This document shows positions 1 through 6,831 of a stretch of DNA of 13,745 bases, piece by piece. This stretch comes from an uncultured Oscillospiraceae bacterium. GTDB lineage: Bacteria > Bacillota > Clostridia > Oscillospirales > Oscillospiraceae. How positions within the stretch are numbered: the stretch's first letter is position 1; every line of letters begins with the position of its first letter. The notes below the pieces were generated by a model. It searched no databases. It was given only the letters and a program-made list of their open reading frames with translations, and was not told the DNA's origin. The position numbers and the translations under genes are program-made. The stretch is taken from assembly GCA_934668605.1 (NCBI GenBank), contig CAKUNY010000045.1:1-13745 (forward strand), in the 5' to 3' direction.

Positions 1-1
1 C

Positions 2-982
2 TTGTGCAGCATTCTGGCCTCGTCCGGCTCTGCGCCCAGAGGCGCGGGTGCGAAGATGGCTGTGTTTCCGGACGGGACGACGCTCGGAACCATCGGCGGC
101 GGCGCGGTCGAGCGCATTGCAGCCCAGCAGGCGATGGACTTATTCCGAACGGGCGCTTCCTATTGTCAGGCGTTTTGTCTCGCGCCCAATCAGGTCAACG
201 ACATCGGCATGATCTGCGGCGGCAGCGTCACGGTCTACTTCCGATTTTTCGATCACGAAAACGCGCGCGATCTGGAACTTATCAAGACCATTCTCGAGCT
301 TCTGGCAAGCGGACAGGACGCGTGGCTCGTCAGCCGGATGGAGGACGGGAAAATTACCGCGATGGGAACGTTCGACGAGGCGTACGGGCTGCGCTTTGCC
401 GAGCTGGACGAAACGATGCTCCGCCCGTGGCTCACAAGCAGCGCGGTCTACCGCAAGGGAGAGCCGTCTTATTACGTCGAGCCCATCAGCCGGGCGGGCA
501 GAGTTTATATTTTCGGCGGCGGCCATGTGGGAAAGGCGCTCGTGCAGGTTTTGGCGAATGTCGGCTTCCGCGTGGCGGTATTTGACAATCGCGAGGACTT
601 CGCGAAGCCGGAAAACTACCCGTCTGCCGAGCAGGTGATCTTCGGAGACTACTATCATATTGCGGACAAAGTGCACATCACGCAGCGCGACTATGTCGCC
701 ATCATGACCCCCGGCCATCAGGCAGACCGCGAGGTGCTCTTGCAGGCGATGAGGAGCCCCGCGTGCTACGTCGGGTGCATCGGAAGCCGGCATAAGCTCG
801 CCGCGACGTATCAATACCTGACAGAAAACGGCATTGCGGAATCAGAGCTTTCGCGCATCCATGCGCCGATCGGGCTTACGATTTTCGCCGAAACACCGGA
901 GGAGATCGCGATTTCCATCGCCGCCGAGCTTATCCGCTGCCGCGCCGAGCTTGCGGGCACGGAAAAGGCGAAGAAGGGGTAA
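2..982 (+). CDS. XdhC/CoxI family protein, 5' end cut by the window
   Basis: XdhC-family proteins help mature or insert the molybdenum cofactor of xanthine-dehydrogenase-type hydroxylases in the cytoplasm. The visible 326 residues begin inside the conserved N-terminal XdhC_CoxI domain (GSAPRGAGAKM, then GTIGGGAVE), so the true start lies upstream. A C-terminal Rossmann domain follows: VYIFGGGHVGKAL is the dinucleotide-binding loop, and the segment ending IHAPIGLTIFAETPEEIA is the family's C-terminal signature. The stop is followed after 2 bases by the next ORF, whose purine-rich RBS (agaagggg) lies inside the end of this gene, so the two are co-transcribed. The molybdoenzyme it would serve is not in the window. 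Family assignment is firm; the exact partner is unknown. Confidence 0.9.
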   Translation: MCSILASSGSAPRGAGAKMAVFPDGTTLGTIGGGAVERIAAQQAMDLFRTGASYCQAFCLAPNQVNDIGMICGGSVTVYFRFFDHENARDLELIKTILELLASGQDAWLVSRMEDGKITAMGTFDEAYGLRFAELDETMLRPWLTSSAVYRKGEPSYYVEPISRAGRVYIFGGGHVGKALVQVLANVGFRVAVFDNREDFAKPENYPSAEQVIFGDYYHIADKVHITQRDYVAIMTPGHQADREVLLQAMRSPACYVGCIGSRHKLAATYQYLTENGIAESELSRIHAPIGLTIFAETPEEIAISIAAELIRCRAELAGTEKAKKG

Positions 983-984
983 GC

Positions 985-1890
985 ATGCATTATTTTTTGA
1001 CGGGAGACGTACAGGTCGGAAAGAGCACGATCATAAAGAAGACGCTCGCTGCGCTGCAATTACAGGCCGTCGGCGGCTTTCGGAGCGTGTCCGTTCCCGA
1101 TCTTCCGGACGGCGCAATGTCGGTCTATCTGATTCCGGCGGGAGAAGCGCATCCCATGATGGGAAATTGGAACCGCGTGGGCATCCGAAAGGGCTGCGGG
1201 CGCGGGATCGAAAAATTCCCGGAGGCCTTTGAGCGCGCGGGCGTGCTGGCGTTAGAAACCGCGGAGACGAAGCCTCTCATCCTCATGGACGAGGTCGGAC
1301 GGATGGAGAGCGCGGCGGCGCGGTTTTCGGAGCGGATCCTGGCGCTGCTGGAAGAAAGCACCCCGATTCTCGGCGTGGTGCAGAAAATGGCCGACACGCC
1401 GCTTACGAACGCCATTCGAAGGCATCCCAATGTGCGCCTCCTGACCGTGACGAAGGAAAACCGGGAGGAGCTGGCCGGAGAGGTCTTGCGGCTCGTGTCC
1501 AAAGAAATTGACCGGACGACAGACTCCGGCGGCGCGATCGTCTTCCGGAATGATACGGTTCTGATGATCCGCGTGGGAAGCCGGTGGTCGTTTCCCAAGG
1601 GGCATCTGGAGCCCGGCGAGACGCTTTTGCAGGCAGCCATCCGCGAGACGCGCGAGGAGACGGGAATTTCGGCGGCGCTTTTGACGGATACGCCGATTAT
1701 GGCGCCCTCCGCAAAACCGGATGACCGGCGGCGCGTCTGGTTTTTCCCGGCGCAATATGTGACGGGGGAACTATTGCCGCAGACGGATGAGGTCAATGAA
1801 GCGGCATGGGTCAGCATTCCGGCTGCGGCGGAGAAAATCACCTTCGCTCCCGACCGGGAAGCGTTTTTGAAGGCCTGCGAAGTACGCTGA
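985..1890 (+). CDS. P-loop NTPase (THEP1-like) fused to a Nudix hydrolase
   Basis: This 301-aa protein has two nucleotide-handling domains. Residues 1-175 resemble the THEP1 nucleoside-triphosphatase family: Walker A GDVQVGKST at 7-15 and Walker B LILMDEVGRME around 98-108. Residues 182-301 form a Nudix domain with a complete Nudix box at 206-228 (G206, E212, R220-E221, E224-E225, G227), so the metal-binding glutamates are intact and hydrolase activity is plausible. The start is the ATG two bases after the xdhC stop, with a purine-rich RBS upstream. Substrates cannot be read from sequence. Linkage to xdhC hints at a role near molybdenum cofactor or purine metabolism, but that is inference. 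Both domain calls are motif-based. The fusion is continuous in one frame with no sign of a frameshift. Confidence 0.85.
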   Translation: MHYFLTGDVQVGKSTIIKKTLAALQLQAVGGFRSVSVPDLPDGAMSVYLIPAGEAHPMMGNWNRVGIRKGCGRGIEKFPEAFERAGVLALETAETKPLILMDEVGRMESAAARFSERILALLEESTPILGVVQKMADTPLTNAIRRHPNVRLLTVTKENREELAGEVLRLVSKEIDRTTDSGGAIVFRNDTVLMIRVGSRWSFPKGHLEPGETLLQAAIRETREETGISAALLTDTPIMAPSAKPDDRRRVWFFPAQYVTGELLPQTDEVNEAAWVSIPAAAEKITFAPDREAFLKACEVR

Positions 1891-1896
1891 AATTTC

Positions 1897-1947
1897 CCGG
1901 GAGATTCGTAGGGGCGGACGCCCTACAAGCTTTTTGGGAACTCCCGG
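1897..1947 (+). terminator. Possible terminator/nested hairpin after the xdhC-NTPase unit
   Basis: An inner bulged hairpin at 1908-1926 (GTA-g-GGGC, loop ggac, GCCCTAC) is followed by AAGC and five Ts at 1931-1935. An outer 7-bp pairing, CCGGGAG (1897-1903) with CTCCCGG (1941-1947), encloses it. It sits 7 bases after the stop codon, where a terminator is expected, but the short U-tract and mixed structure make this moderate evidence. The GTAGGGG start resembles the arms of the nearby repeat, so it may be a decayed repeat half used as a terminator. Confidence 0.4.
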
Positions 1948-1953
1948 AAGGAT

Positions 1954-2060
1954 CGTAGGGGTCGATGCCCACATCGACCCAGCAGGACGCACCGATTTGA
2001 CGAAAATTTTTGGCGAATTCGTCGGTTCCCAATGGGGCGATGTGGGCATCGCCCCCTACG
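1954..2060. repeat. Inverted-arm intergenic repeat, copy 1
   Basis: This 107-bp element has tips CGTAGGGG and CCCCTACG in inverted orientation. The left arm itself folds as GGGTCGATG-ccca-CATCGACCC (1959-1980) and the right arm as GGGGCGATG-tggg-CATCGCCCC. The core contains ATTTTTGGCGAATTCG. A second copy lies at 10175-10285, and the 31 bases at 2032-2062 are identical to those at 10255-10285. No transposase and no obvious target duplication is seen. It resembles a non-autonomous MITE or BIME-like element. Confidence 0.85.
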
Positions 2061-2115
2061 CATGGATTGCGAGATTGCGTGAAATATCGGATATGATAAA
2101 AAGGAGAAACGAAGC

Positions 2116-2940
2116 ATGAACGAACCGTTTGCATTTTATGAGAAGACCGCGGACTATGTAAAATCCAGAGCGCCGTTTGCACCAGAGCTGGGGCTGATTC
2201 TGGGAACGGGGCTGGGACCTCTTGCGCAGGCCATTGAAGACCCGGTTGAGATCGATTACCGGGACATCCCGAACTTCCTCGTCTCCACCGCGCCCGACCA
2301 TGCGGGTAAGCTCATCTTTGGCAAGCTGGCAGGAAAGAAGCTCGTGTGCATGTCGGGGCGGTTTCACTCTTACGAGGGGTACGACTTTGAGCAGCTGGCC
2401 ATTCCCGTGCGGCTGTTCAGGCTCTTGGGGGTAACACAGCTGATCGTGACGAACGCGGCGGGCGGCGTCAATGCGGGCTACCGGCCGGGCGATATCATGG
2501 TCATCTCCGACCATATCAAATTGGGCGGCGCGAGCCCCATGCGCGGAAAAAACCTTCCGGAATTCGGCGACCGCTTCTTTGATGTCAGCCGGATGTACAC
2601 CCCGCGGCTGCGGGAGCTGGCTTTGCGGCTTGCAAAGGACACAAAGCTTCGCGTCCACGAGGGCGTATATTTCTTCATGCCGGGGCCGCAGTTTGAAACC
2701 CCGGCGGAGATTCGGGCGATTCGCTTGCTCGGCGGCGACGCGGTCGGCATGTCGACGGTCACGGAGGCGCTCACAGCGGCGCACTGCGGCATGGAGCTGC
2801 TCGGCTTTTCCGTCATTACAAACATGGCCGCTGGCATGCTTGACCAGCCGCTTACGACCGAGGAGGTCAGCGAGACGGGGCGCATGATCGAAGAGCAATT
2901 CAGCGCGTATTTGAAATCTGTCATTCGGGAGATGAACTGA
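2116..2940 (+). CDS. Purine nucleoside phosphorylase (trimeric, PunA-type)
   Basis: It cleaves purine nucleosides with phosphate to give free base and pentose-1-phosphate in the cytoplasm (purine salvage). At 274 aa it has normal trimeric-PNP length. Family motifs are LGLILGTGLGPL (26-36, phosphate loop, GTG instead of the common GSG), DHAGKL (61-66), GRFHSYEGYD (81-90), VTNAAGG (111-117), GPQFETPAEI (190-199) and GMSTVTEAL (211-219). Asn236 matches human Asn243, which favours 6-oxopurines. Thr248 stands where PNPs of this family normally have the 5'-OH-binding His (human His257), inside LDQPLTTEEV. The start has RBS AAGGAG about 10 bases upstream. The next gene begins one base after this stop. 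A 5'-modified nucleoside substrate such as methylthioinosine is possible; ordinary inosine/guanosine phosphorylase is the default. Confidence 0.93.
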   Translation: MNEPFAFYEKTADYVKSRAPFAPELGLILGTGLGPLAQAIEDPVEIDYRDIPNFLVSTAPDHAGKLIFGKLAGKKLVCMSGRFHSYEGYDFEQLAIPVRLFRLLGVTQLIVTNAAGGVNAGYRPGDIMVISDHIKLGGASPMRGKNLPEFGDRFFDVSRMYTPRLRELALRLAKDTKLRVHEGVYFFMPGPQFETPAEIRAIRLLGGDAVGMSTVTEALTAAHCGMELLGFSVITNMAAGMLDQPLTTEEVSETGRMIEEQFSAYLKSVIREMN

Positions 2941-2941
2941 T

Positions 2942-4012
2942 ATGAGCGAAGCAAGAGCCGACAAGGGCTTGGCTTTTATGCTGCAATATGAAAATGTCGC
3001 GTGGTACGACGCGGGCGCAGTGAAGATCTTAGACCGGCGCGTGTATCCGGGGAGAATCGAGTTTGTGACGTGCCGGACGCACGTCGAGGTCATGCAGGCC
3101 ATCCGCGACATGGTCACGCAGAGCGCGGGGCCGTACACCGCGGCGGGCATGGGCATGGCGCTGGCCGCGTGGGAGTGCCGGGAGAAGCCGGAGCAAGAGC
3201 AGCTGGCCTTTCTGGAGCAGGCGGCAGTCTGCATTGCAAATGCCCGCCCGACGACGAAAAAGCGCATGGAGCAGGTTTGCAGCGGCTGCCTGACCGCGGC
3301 AAAGATCGCGCTGGAAGAGGGTGCGCGCGTGGACGAGGCCATCCGCGCCCATGTTGTCCGGGCAAACAATTCGCGCTATTCCAAGGTCAATGAAATTGCA
3401 AAGTATCTCGTTGCGATGTTCCCGCAGAAGGGGACAATTATGACGCAGTGCTTTGGAGAAACCATCGTCGGCATGATGCTGAAAGAGGCGCGCCTTGCCG
3501 GAAAGGAGCTCAGGCTGTTCTGCCCGGAGACGAGGCCATATTTTCAGGGCGCGCGCCTGACCGCGACGGTCTGCCATGACATGGGCTTTGACGTGACGGT
3601 CATCACCGACAACATGCCGGCCTTTGTCATGGAGCGTGAGGGCGTGGACGTGTTCACGTGCGCGGCGGACGCGATCTGCCTCGACGGCTACGTCGTCAAC
3701 AAGGTCGGCACGTTCCAGATCGCCATCTGCGCCAACCATTTCGGCATTCCGACGTTCGTCACCGGCGCGCCCGACGCGGGACACCCGACGAAGGACACCG
3801 TGACGATCGAGATGCGCGACCCGGCGTTTACGCTTCAGGCGATGGGCGTCCGCACGGCGGCCGAGGGCGTAAAGGGCTACTATCCGGCGTTCGACCTCAC
3901 ACCGCCGTATCTCATTTCCGGCATCGTCACCGACCGGGGCGTCTTCTCGCCCTTCGATTTGCAGCGCTACTTCTCGTCCGGCGGCAAGGGCGAGTACGAA
4001 ATGGTCGTGTGA
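2942..4012 (+). CDS. MtnA-like (eIF2B-alpha family) sugar-1-phosphate isomerase
   Basis: The relatives are methylthioribose-1-phosphate isomerase (MtnA) and archaeal ribose-1,5-bisphosphate isomerase, which convert aldose-1-phosphates to ketose-1-phosphates. At 356 aa the length fits MtnA. Both catalytic positions are present: Cys170 in IMTQCFGE and Asp243 in CAADAICLDG. Other family blocks are ARPTT (101-105), PETRPYFQGARLTA (195-208), ITDNMPA (221-227), NKVGTF (253-258) and YPAFDLTPPYLISGIVTDRGV (314-334). The normally invariant RGAPAIG block is replaced around 60-67 by QSAGPYTA, so this is a divergent subfamily and the exact substrate is open. RBS GGGAG lies 10 bases upstream inside the PNP gene. 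One-base spacing implies a shared message, and PNP's product is a sugar-1-phosphate, the right class of substrate. Confidence 0.82.
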   Translation: MSEARADKGLAFMLQYENVAWYDAGAVKILDRRVYPGRIEFVTCRTHVEVMQAIRDMVTQSAGPYTAAGMGMALAAWECREKPEQEQLAFLEQAAVCIANARPTTKKRMEQVCSGCLTAAKIALEEGARVDEAIRAHVVRANNSRYSKVNEIAKYLVAMFPQKGTIMTQCFGETIVGMMLKEARLAGKELRLFCPETRPYFQGARLTATVCHDMGFDVTVITDNMPAFVMEREGVDVFTCAADAICLDGYVVNKVGTFQIAICANHFGIPTFVTGAPDAGHPTKDTVTIEMRDPAFTLQAMGVRTAAEGVKGYYPAFDLTPPYLISGIVTDRGVFSPFDLQRYFSSGGKGEYEMVV

Positions 4013-4020
4013 GAGCCTCG

Positions 4021-4046
4021 TTTGTGGCGGTATTTCACAAATTTTT
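4021..4046 (+). terminator. Weak candidate terminator after the PNP-isomerase unit
   Basis: TTTGTG (4021-4026) can pair with CACAAA (4036-4041) across a 9-base loop, followed by five Ts (4042-4046). It starts 8 bases after the stop codon. The stem is only 6 bp and AT-rich, so support is positional rather than strong. Confidence 0.35.
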
Positions 4047-4278
4047 GACGCATTTTTTGCAGACCGGCAGGAGCGTTTGACGCGCTTTCACCGGTCTTTG
4101 CATGCTCGCCCTTCAAAAATGACGGAAGAAGCCGAGAAAATGCAGGGCGGGATGCAGCCGCACGGACGCAGTTGGAAGCGTGCGGCGGAAATCCTGCAAA
4201 AATGGCGCGCATTCCGACGCGGATGCAGCTGTTTCTGCAAGAAGTGCACGCACGCAATGCAGGCAGGAAAATACAGGA

Positions 4279-4308
4279 TGAATTGCAGGAAACGCTTCCT
4301 GCAATTCA
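4279..4308. repeat. 13-bp perfect inverted repeat with tetraloop
   Basis: TGAATTGCAGGAA (4279-4291), loop acgc, then TTCCTGCAATTCA (4296-4308) form a perfect 13-bp hairpin. There is no adjacent T-tract in either direction, so it is not an obvious intrinsic terminator. It lies about 60 bases upstream of the small-ORF promoter. Confidence 0.8.
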
Positions 4309-4370
4309 TTGCCGGACTGTAAGCTTGTGCAAACTGCATAAATGTAGAAAACGAAAACTGTACAAAATGG

Positions 4371-4398
4371 TTGAATTTCTGAAAGAAATCCGTATAAT
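4371..4398 (+). promoter_or_regulatory. Sigma-A-type promoter of the small ORF
   Basis: TTGAAT (4371-4376) and a perfect TATAAT (4393-4398) are separated by 16 bases in an AT-rich region. Transcription would begin near 4405. A 7-bp hairpin (CGCTGCA/TGCAGCG, 4422-4440) then lies in the 5' UTR before the ribosome binding site. Confidence 0.7.
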
Positions 4399-4465
4399 AA
4401 AGATTGTAAGGAAATGATAACCGCTGCAAAAAATGCAGCGCTGGATTCAATATGGAGGAAACAAA

Positions 4466-4546
4466 ATGCTGAGTGTTTTGGCTGTCTGCGGCGCCGCTTA
4501 TTTTGCAGGTATGGTTGCAATGACCATGCATGGCATGAAGAACTGA
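4466..4546 (+). CDS. 26-aa hydrophobic small protein, unknown function
   Basis: The ORF reads MLSVLAVCGAAYFAGM, then VAMTMHGMKN and stop. Residues 2-20 are uninterrupted hydrophobic or small residues with one Cys, enough for a single membrane helix, followed by a short tail ending in lysine and asparagine. Evidence that it is translated is contextual: a perfect GGAGG (4454-4458) sits 7 bases before the ATG, a good promoter lies upstream, and a strong terminator starts 20 bases after the stop. The whole transcript would be about 195 nt. I do not recognise the family. It could be a small membrane peptide, a type I toxin-like peptide or the coding part of a dual-function sRNA. No antisense antitoxin RNA is evident. 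Confidence 0.62.
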   Translation: MLSVLAVCGAAYFAGMVAMTMHGMKN

Positions 4547-4566
4547 GAAATCACAGAACGAAACGG

Positions 4567-4598
4567 ACTCCCGTCAGCTCATGCTGACGGGAGTTTTT
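4567..4598 (+). terminator. Strong intrinsic terminator of the small-ORF unit
   Basis: ACTCCCGTCAGC (4567-4578), loop tcat, GCTGACGGGAGT (4583-4594) give a perfect 12-bp stem with a tetraloop, running straight into Ts to 4598. It ends the small-ORF transcript and insulates proBA. Confidence 0.93.
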
Positions 4599-4694
4599 GC
4601 ATCTTTTCCATGAAATTCGCAGGCAGTAAAATCGTCTGCAAAATTTTTAACGCTGTGCATACAAAAAACGGATGCAAAAAAGCCCCGGCCGGTG

Positions 4695-4726
4695 TATAAT
4701 ATCAAAAAATTCGGGGGGCTTCCCCC
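4695..4726 (+). promoter_or_regulatory. proBA promoter -10 and leader hairpin
   Basis: TATAAT at 4695-4700 is a perfect -10 element, but no good -35 is found at 16-18 bases upstream (the region reads atgcaa). Just downstream, GGGGG (4714-4718) can pair with CCCCC (4722-4726) over a ctt loop, ending 6 bases before the RBS AAGGAG (4731-4736). The hairpin could modulate ribosome access. No known amino-acid riboswitch is recognised here. Confidence 0.55.
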
Positions 4727-4744
4727 ACGCAAGGAGCAATGACT

Positions 4745-5524
4745 ATGCGAATCGTCGTCAAGGTGGGCACATCGACGCTTGCCCATCCAACCGGAAGGCT
4801 CAACATCCAGCGCATGGAGCGGCTGTGCAAGGTGCTGAGCGACCTCAAAAATGCCGGGCACGAGATCATTCTCGTCTCCTCGGGCGCTATTGGCATGGGC
4901 GTCGGCAAATTGAGCCTGAGCCGTAAGCCTGCCGACATGCCGACCAAGCAGGCGGCCGCCGCCGTCGGCCAGTGCGAGCTCATGTACATCTACGACAAGC
5001 TCTTCACCGAATATAACCACATCGTCGCGCAGATTCTCATCACCGCACCTGATTTGCAGGAGGCCGGGAGCCGGAAAAGCAATTTCCACAACACGCTCGC
5101 GCGTCTTTTGGAGCTCGGGGCGCTGCCGGTTATCAACGAAAACGACACCGTATCCACTGACGAAATCGTCATCGGCGACAATGACACGCTCTCCGCGAAC
5201 GTCGCGTCCACAATCAGAGCAGACCTTCTCGTGCTCCTTTCCGACATCGACGGGCTGTATGACGCCGACCCGCACAAAAATCCCAACGCAAAGCTGATCG
5301 AAACGGTCGAGCGGCTGGACGAGAAAATTTACGCTCTGGCCGGCGGCGAGGGTTCGAGCCTCGGAACGGGCGGCATGGTGACAAAACTGCGCGCGGCCAA
5401 AATCGCGACGGAGGCGGGCTGCGAGATGGTGATCGCCAACGGCAGCAGGCCTGAGGTTCTTTACGATATCATGGACGGCAAGCATGCCGGGACGCGGTTT
5501 CTGACGCAGGAGGGAACAAAATGA
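4745..5524 (+). CDS. proB: Glutamate 5-kinase (short form)
   Basis: It phosphorylates glutamate to gamma-glutamyl phosphate, the first committed step of proline synthesis, in the cytoplasm. The 259 residues are a complete amino-acid-kinase domain: VVKVGTSTL (4-12, with Lys6), SSGAIGMG (45-52), [17 protein letters not shown] (131-147), [11 protein letters not shown] (166-176) and [12 protein letters not shown] (207-218). The C-terminal PUA domain of longer ProB enzymes is absent, as in several other bacteria. I start at the ATG at 4745, because AAGGAG is 8 bases upstream of it and only 2 bases from the ATG at 4739. The stop overlaps the proA start (ATGA), which suggests coupled translation. 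Feedback inhibition by proline is typical of the family but cannot be judged here. Confidence 0.95.
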   Translation: MRIVVKVGTSTLAHPTGRLNIQRMERLCKVLSDLKNAGHEIILVSSGAIGMGVGKLSLSRKPADMPTKQAAAAVGQCELMYIYDKLFTEYNHIVAQILITAPDLQEAGSRKSNFHNTLARLLELGALPVINENDTVSTDEIVIGDNDTLSANVASTIRADLLVLLSDIDGLYDADPHKNPNAKLIETVERLDEKIYALAGGEGSSLGTGGMVTKLRAAKIATEAGCEMVIANGSRPEVLYDIMDGKHAGTRFLTQEGTK

Positions 5525-6777
5525 CCACACGCGAAATTCTGATGAAAACGAAGGCCGCCTGGCCGTCCGTCCGAAGCGCGAGCGCGGAAGACAAGAACCG
5601 GCTGCTGTTATCGATGGCCGAGCATCTCATGCACCACGCGGACGAAATTTTATATGCCAACGCGCAGGACGTCGAGCAGGCAAGAGGCACCATTTCAGAC
5701 GTCATGCTCGACCGGCTCAGTCTCAGCGCGGGAAGAATCGAAGCGATGGCCGCCGGAATCCGGGACGCAGCCTCCCTTCCCGACCACACGGGACGGATCT
5801 TAGACGAAATTACCCGCCCGAACGGGCTGAAAATCTACAAAAAGCAGGTGCCGCTGGGGCTCGTCGCGATCATCTTTGAAAGCCGCCCGAACGTCACCTC
5901 CGACGCCGCCGCGCTCTGCCTCAAAAGCGGAAACGTCTGCATGCTCCGCCCCGGAAAAGAGGCGTACCGGTCAAGCAAGGCGATCGTGGACGCACTGAAA
6001 GACGGCATCCGCGCGGCAGGCTTTGACCCCGAGATCGTGAACATTGTCGAGGATACCTCCCGGCACAGCGCGACGGAAATCATGGAGGCCGCCGGTCTTG
6101 TCGATCTTCTCATCCCGAGAGGGGGCGCCGGGCTCATTCGCGCGTGCGTCGAGCACGCAACGGTTCCCTGCATCGAAACCGGCACCGGCATCTGCCATGT
6201 GTATGTGGATAAGGACGCGGATTTAGAAAAAGCGCTTTCCATCATCGTAAACGCCAAGACAAGCCGCCCCTCGGTCTGCAACGCCGAGGAGGTCTGCCTT
6301 GTGCATCGCGATATTGCGAAGACGTTCCTTCCGATGCTCAAAAACGCGCTCGTCGACGCGCGCGAGCAGGCAGGTCTTCCCCCGGTCGAGCTCCGGCTGG
6401 ACGAAGAAGCGATTTCCATCATTCCCGGCAAACCGGCAGGCGCCCGTGATTTTGACACAGAATTTCTCGATTACATTCTGGCCGTCGGCGTCGTTTCCTC
6501 GTTGGACGAGGCGATTTCGCACATTCAGGTGCACTCGACGCACCATTCGGACGCAATCATAACCGAGAATGAGGCCGCCGCAGAGCGTTTTCTGGACGAC
6601 ATTGACTCCGCCGCCGTCTACGTCAACGCCTCCACCCGCTTCACCGACGGCGGAGAGTTCGGCCTCGGCTGCGAGATGGGCATTTCCACGCAGAAGCTCC
6701 ACGCCAGAGGCCCGATGGGGCTCGACGCGCTTTCGACGTATAAATACATCATCCGCGGCAGCGGCCAGATCCGATAA
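5521..6777 (+). CDS. proA: Gamma-glutamyl phosphate reductase
   Basis: It reduces the product of ProB with NADPH to glutamate-5-semialdehyde, which cyclises to the proline precursor. At 418 aa it has full family length, in the aldehyde dehydrogenase fold. Landmarks are [16 protein letters not shown] (111-126), the segment [17 protein letters not shown] (132-148), [12 protein letters not shown] (219-230) and the catalytic Cys253 in [11 protein letters not shown], then [21 protein letters not shown] near the C terminus. The ATG overlaps the proB stop by 4 bases, and GGAGG ahead of it provides an RBS. proC is not in the window. No clear terminator follows, and the next promoter begins 19 bases after the stop. 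Confidence 0.97.
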   Translation: MTTREILMKTKAAWPSVRSASAEDKNRLLLSMAEHLMHHADEILYANAQDVEQARGTISDVMLDRLSLSAGRIEAMAAGIRDAASLPDHTGRILDEITRPNGLKIYKKQVPLGLVAIIFESRPNVTSDAAALCLKSGNVCMLRPGKEAYRSSKAIVDALKDGIRAAGFDPEIVNIVEDTSRHSATEIMEAAGLVDLLIPRGGAGLIRACVEHATVPCIETGTGICHVYVDKDADLEKALSIIVNAKTSRPSVCNAEEVCLVHRDIAKTFLPMLKNALVDAREQAGLPPVELRLDEEAISIIPGKPAGARDFDTEFLDYILAVGVVSSLDEAISHIQVHSTHHSDAIITENEAAAERFLDDIDSAAVYVNASTRFTDGGEFGLGCEMGISTQKLHARGPMGLDALSTYKYIIRGSGQIR

Positions 6778-6796
6778 AATTTTTTCGTCCTCCCTC

Positions 6797-6825
6797 TTGA
6801 CAGGGGCTTTCTTCAGCGCTATAAT
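6797..6825 (+). promoter_or_regulatory. Consensus sigma-A promoter of the T-box/trp transporter operon
   Basis: TTGACA (6797-6802), a 17-base spacer and TATAAT (6820-6825) match the sigma-A consensus exactly. Transcription would start near 6832, at the beginning of the T-box leader. Such a strong promoter fits an operon whose control lies in leader termination rather than initiation. Confidence 0.93.
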
Positions 6826-6831
6826 GCAGAA

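Larger units (their letters stand above)
4013..4370. other. Hairpin-rich intergenic stretch without a convincing gene
   Basis: No supported CDS is seen. The sequence holds successive inverted repeats: AGACCGG (4061-4067) with CCGGTCT (4089-4095), enclosing AGCG/CGCT; TGCAGG (4141-4146) with CCTGCA (4193-4198), enclosing the 8-bp GCCGCACG/CGTGCGGC (4157-4186); TGCAG/CTGCA (4224-4239); and a 13-bp perfect stem at 4279-4308. The pentamer TGCAG or its complement recurs about ten times. It could be a structured RNA, 3' UTR structure or repeat debris. Confidence 0.5.

Noticed and set aside
1897..2060. CRISPR-like repetition
   Set aside because: Only inverted arms of one element, with no regularly spaced direct repeats and no cas genes.
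2056..3369. Long minus-strand open frame (437 codons)
   Set aside because: Shadow of the PNP and MtnA-like genes in GC-rich coding sequence. It has no domain motifs, while the + strand frames carry clear family signatures.
4077..4322. 81-codon + strand frame with several Cys and basic residues
   Set aside because: TTG start with poor RBS spacing, no recognisable domain, and its sequence is dominated by inverted repeats, one of which encodes the same peptide (MNCRKRFLQFI) on both strands. Best seen as structured intergenic DNA.
4739..4747. First in-frame ATG for proB
   Set aside because: Only 2 bases from the Shine-Dalgarno. The ATG at 4745 has an 8-base spacing and gives the usual ProB N terminus.
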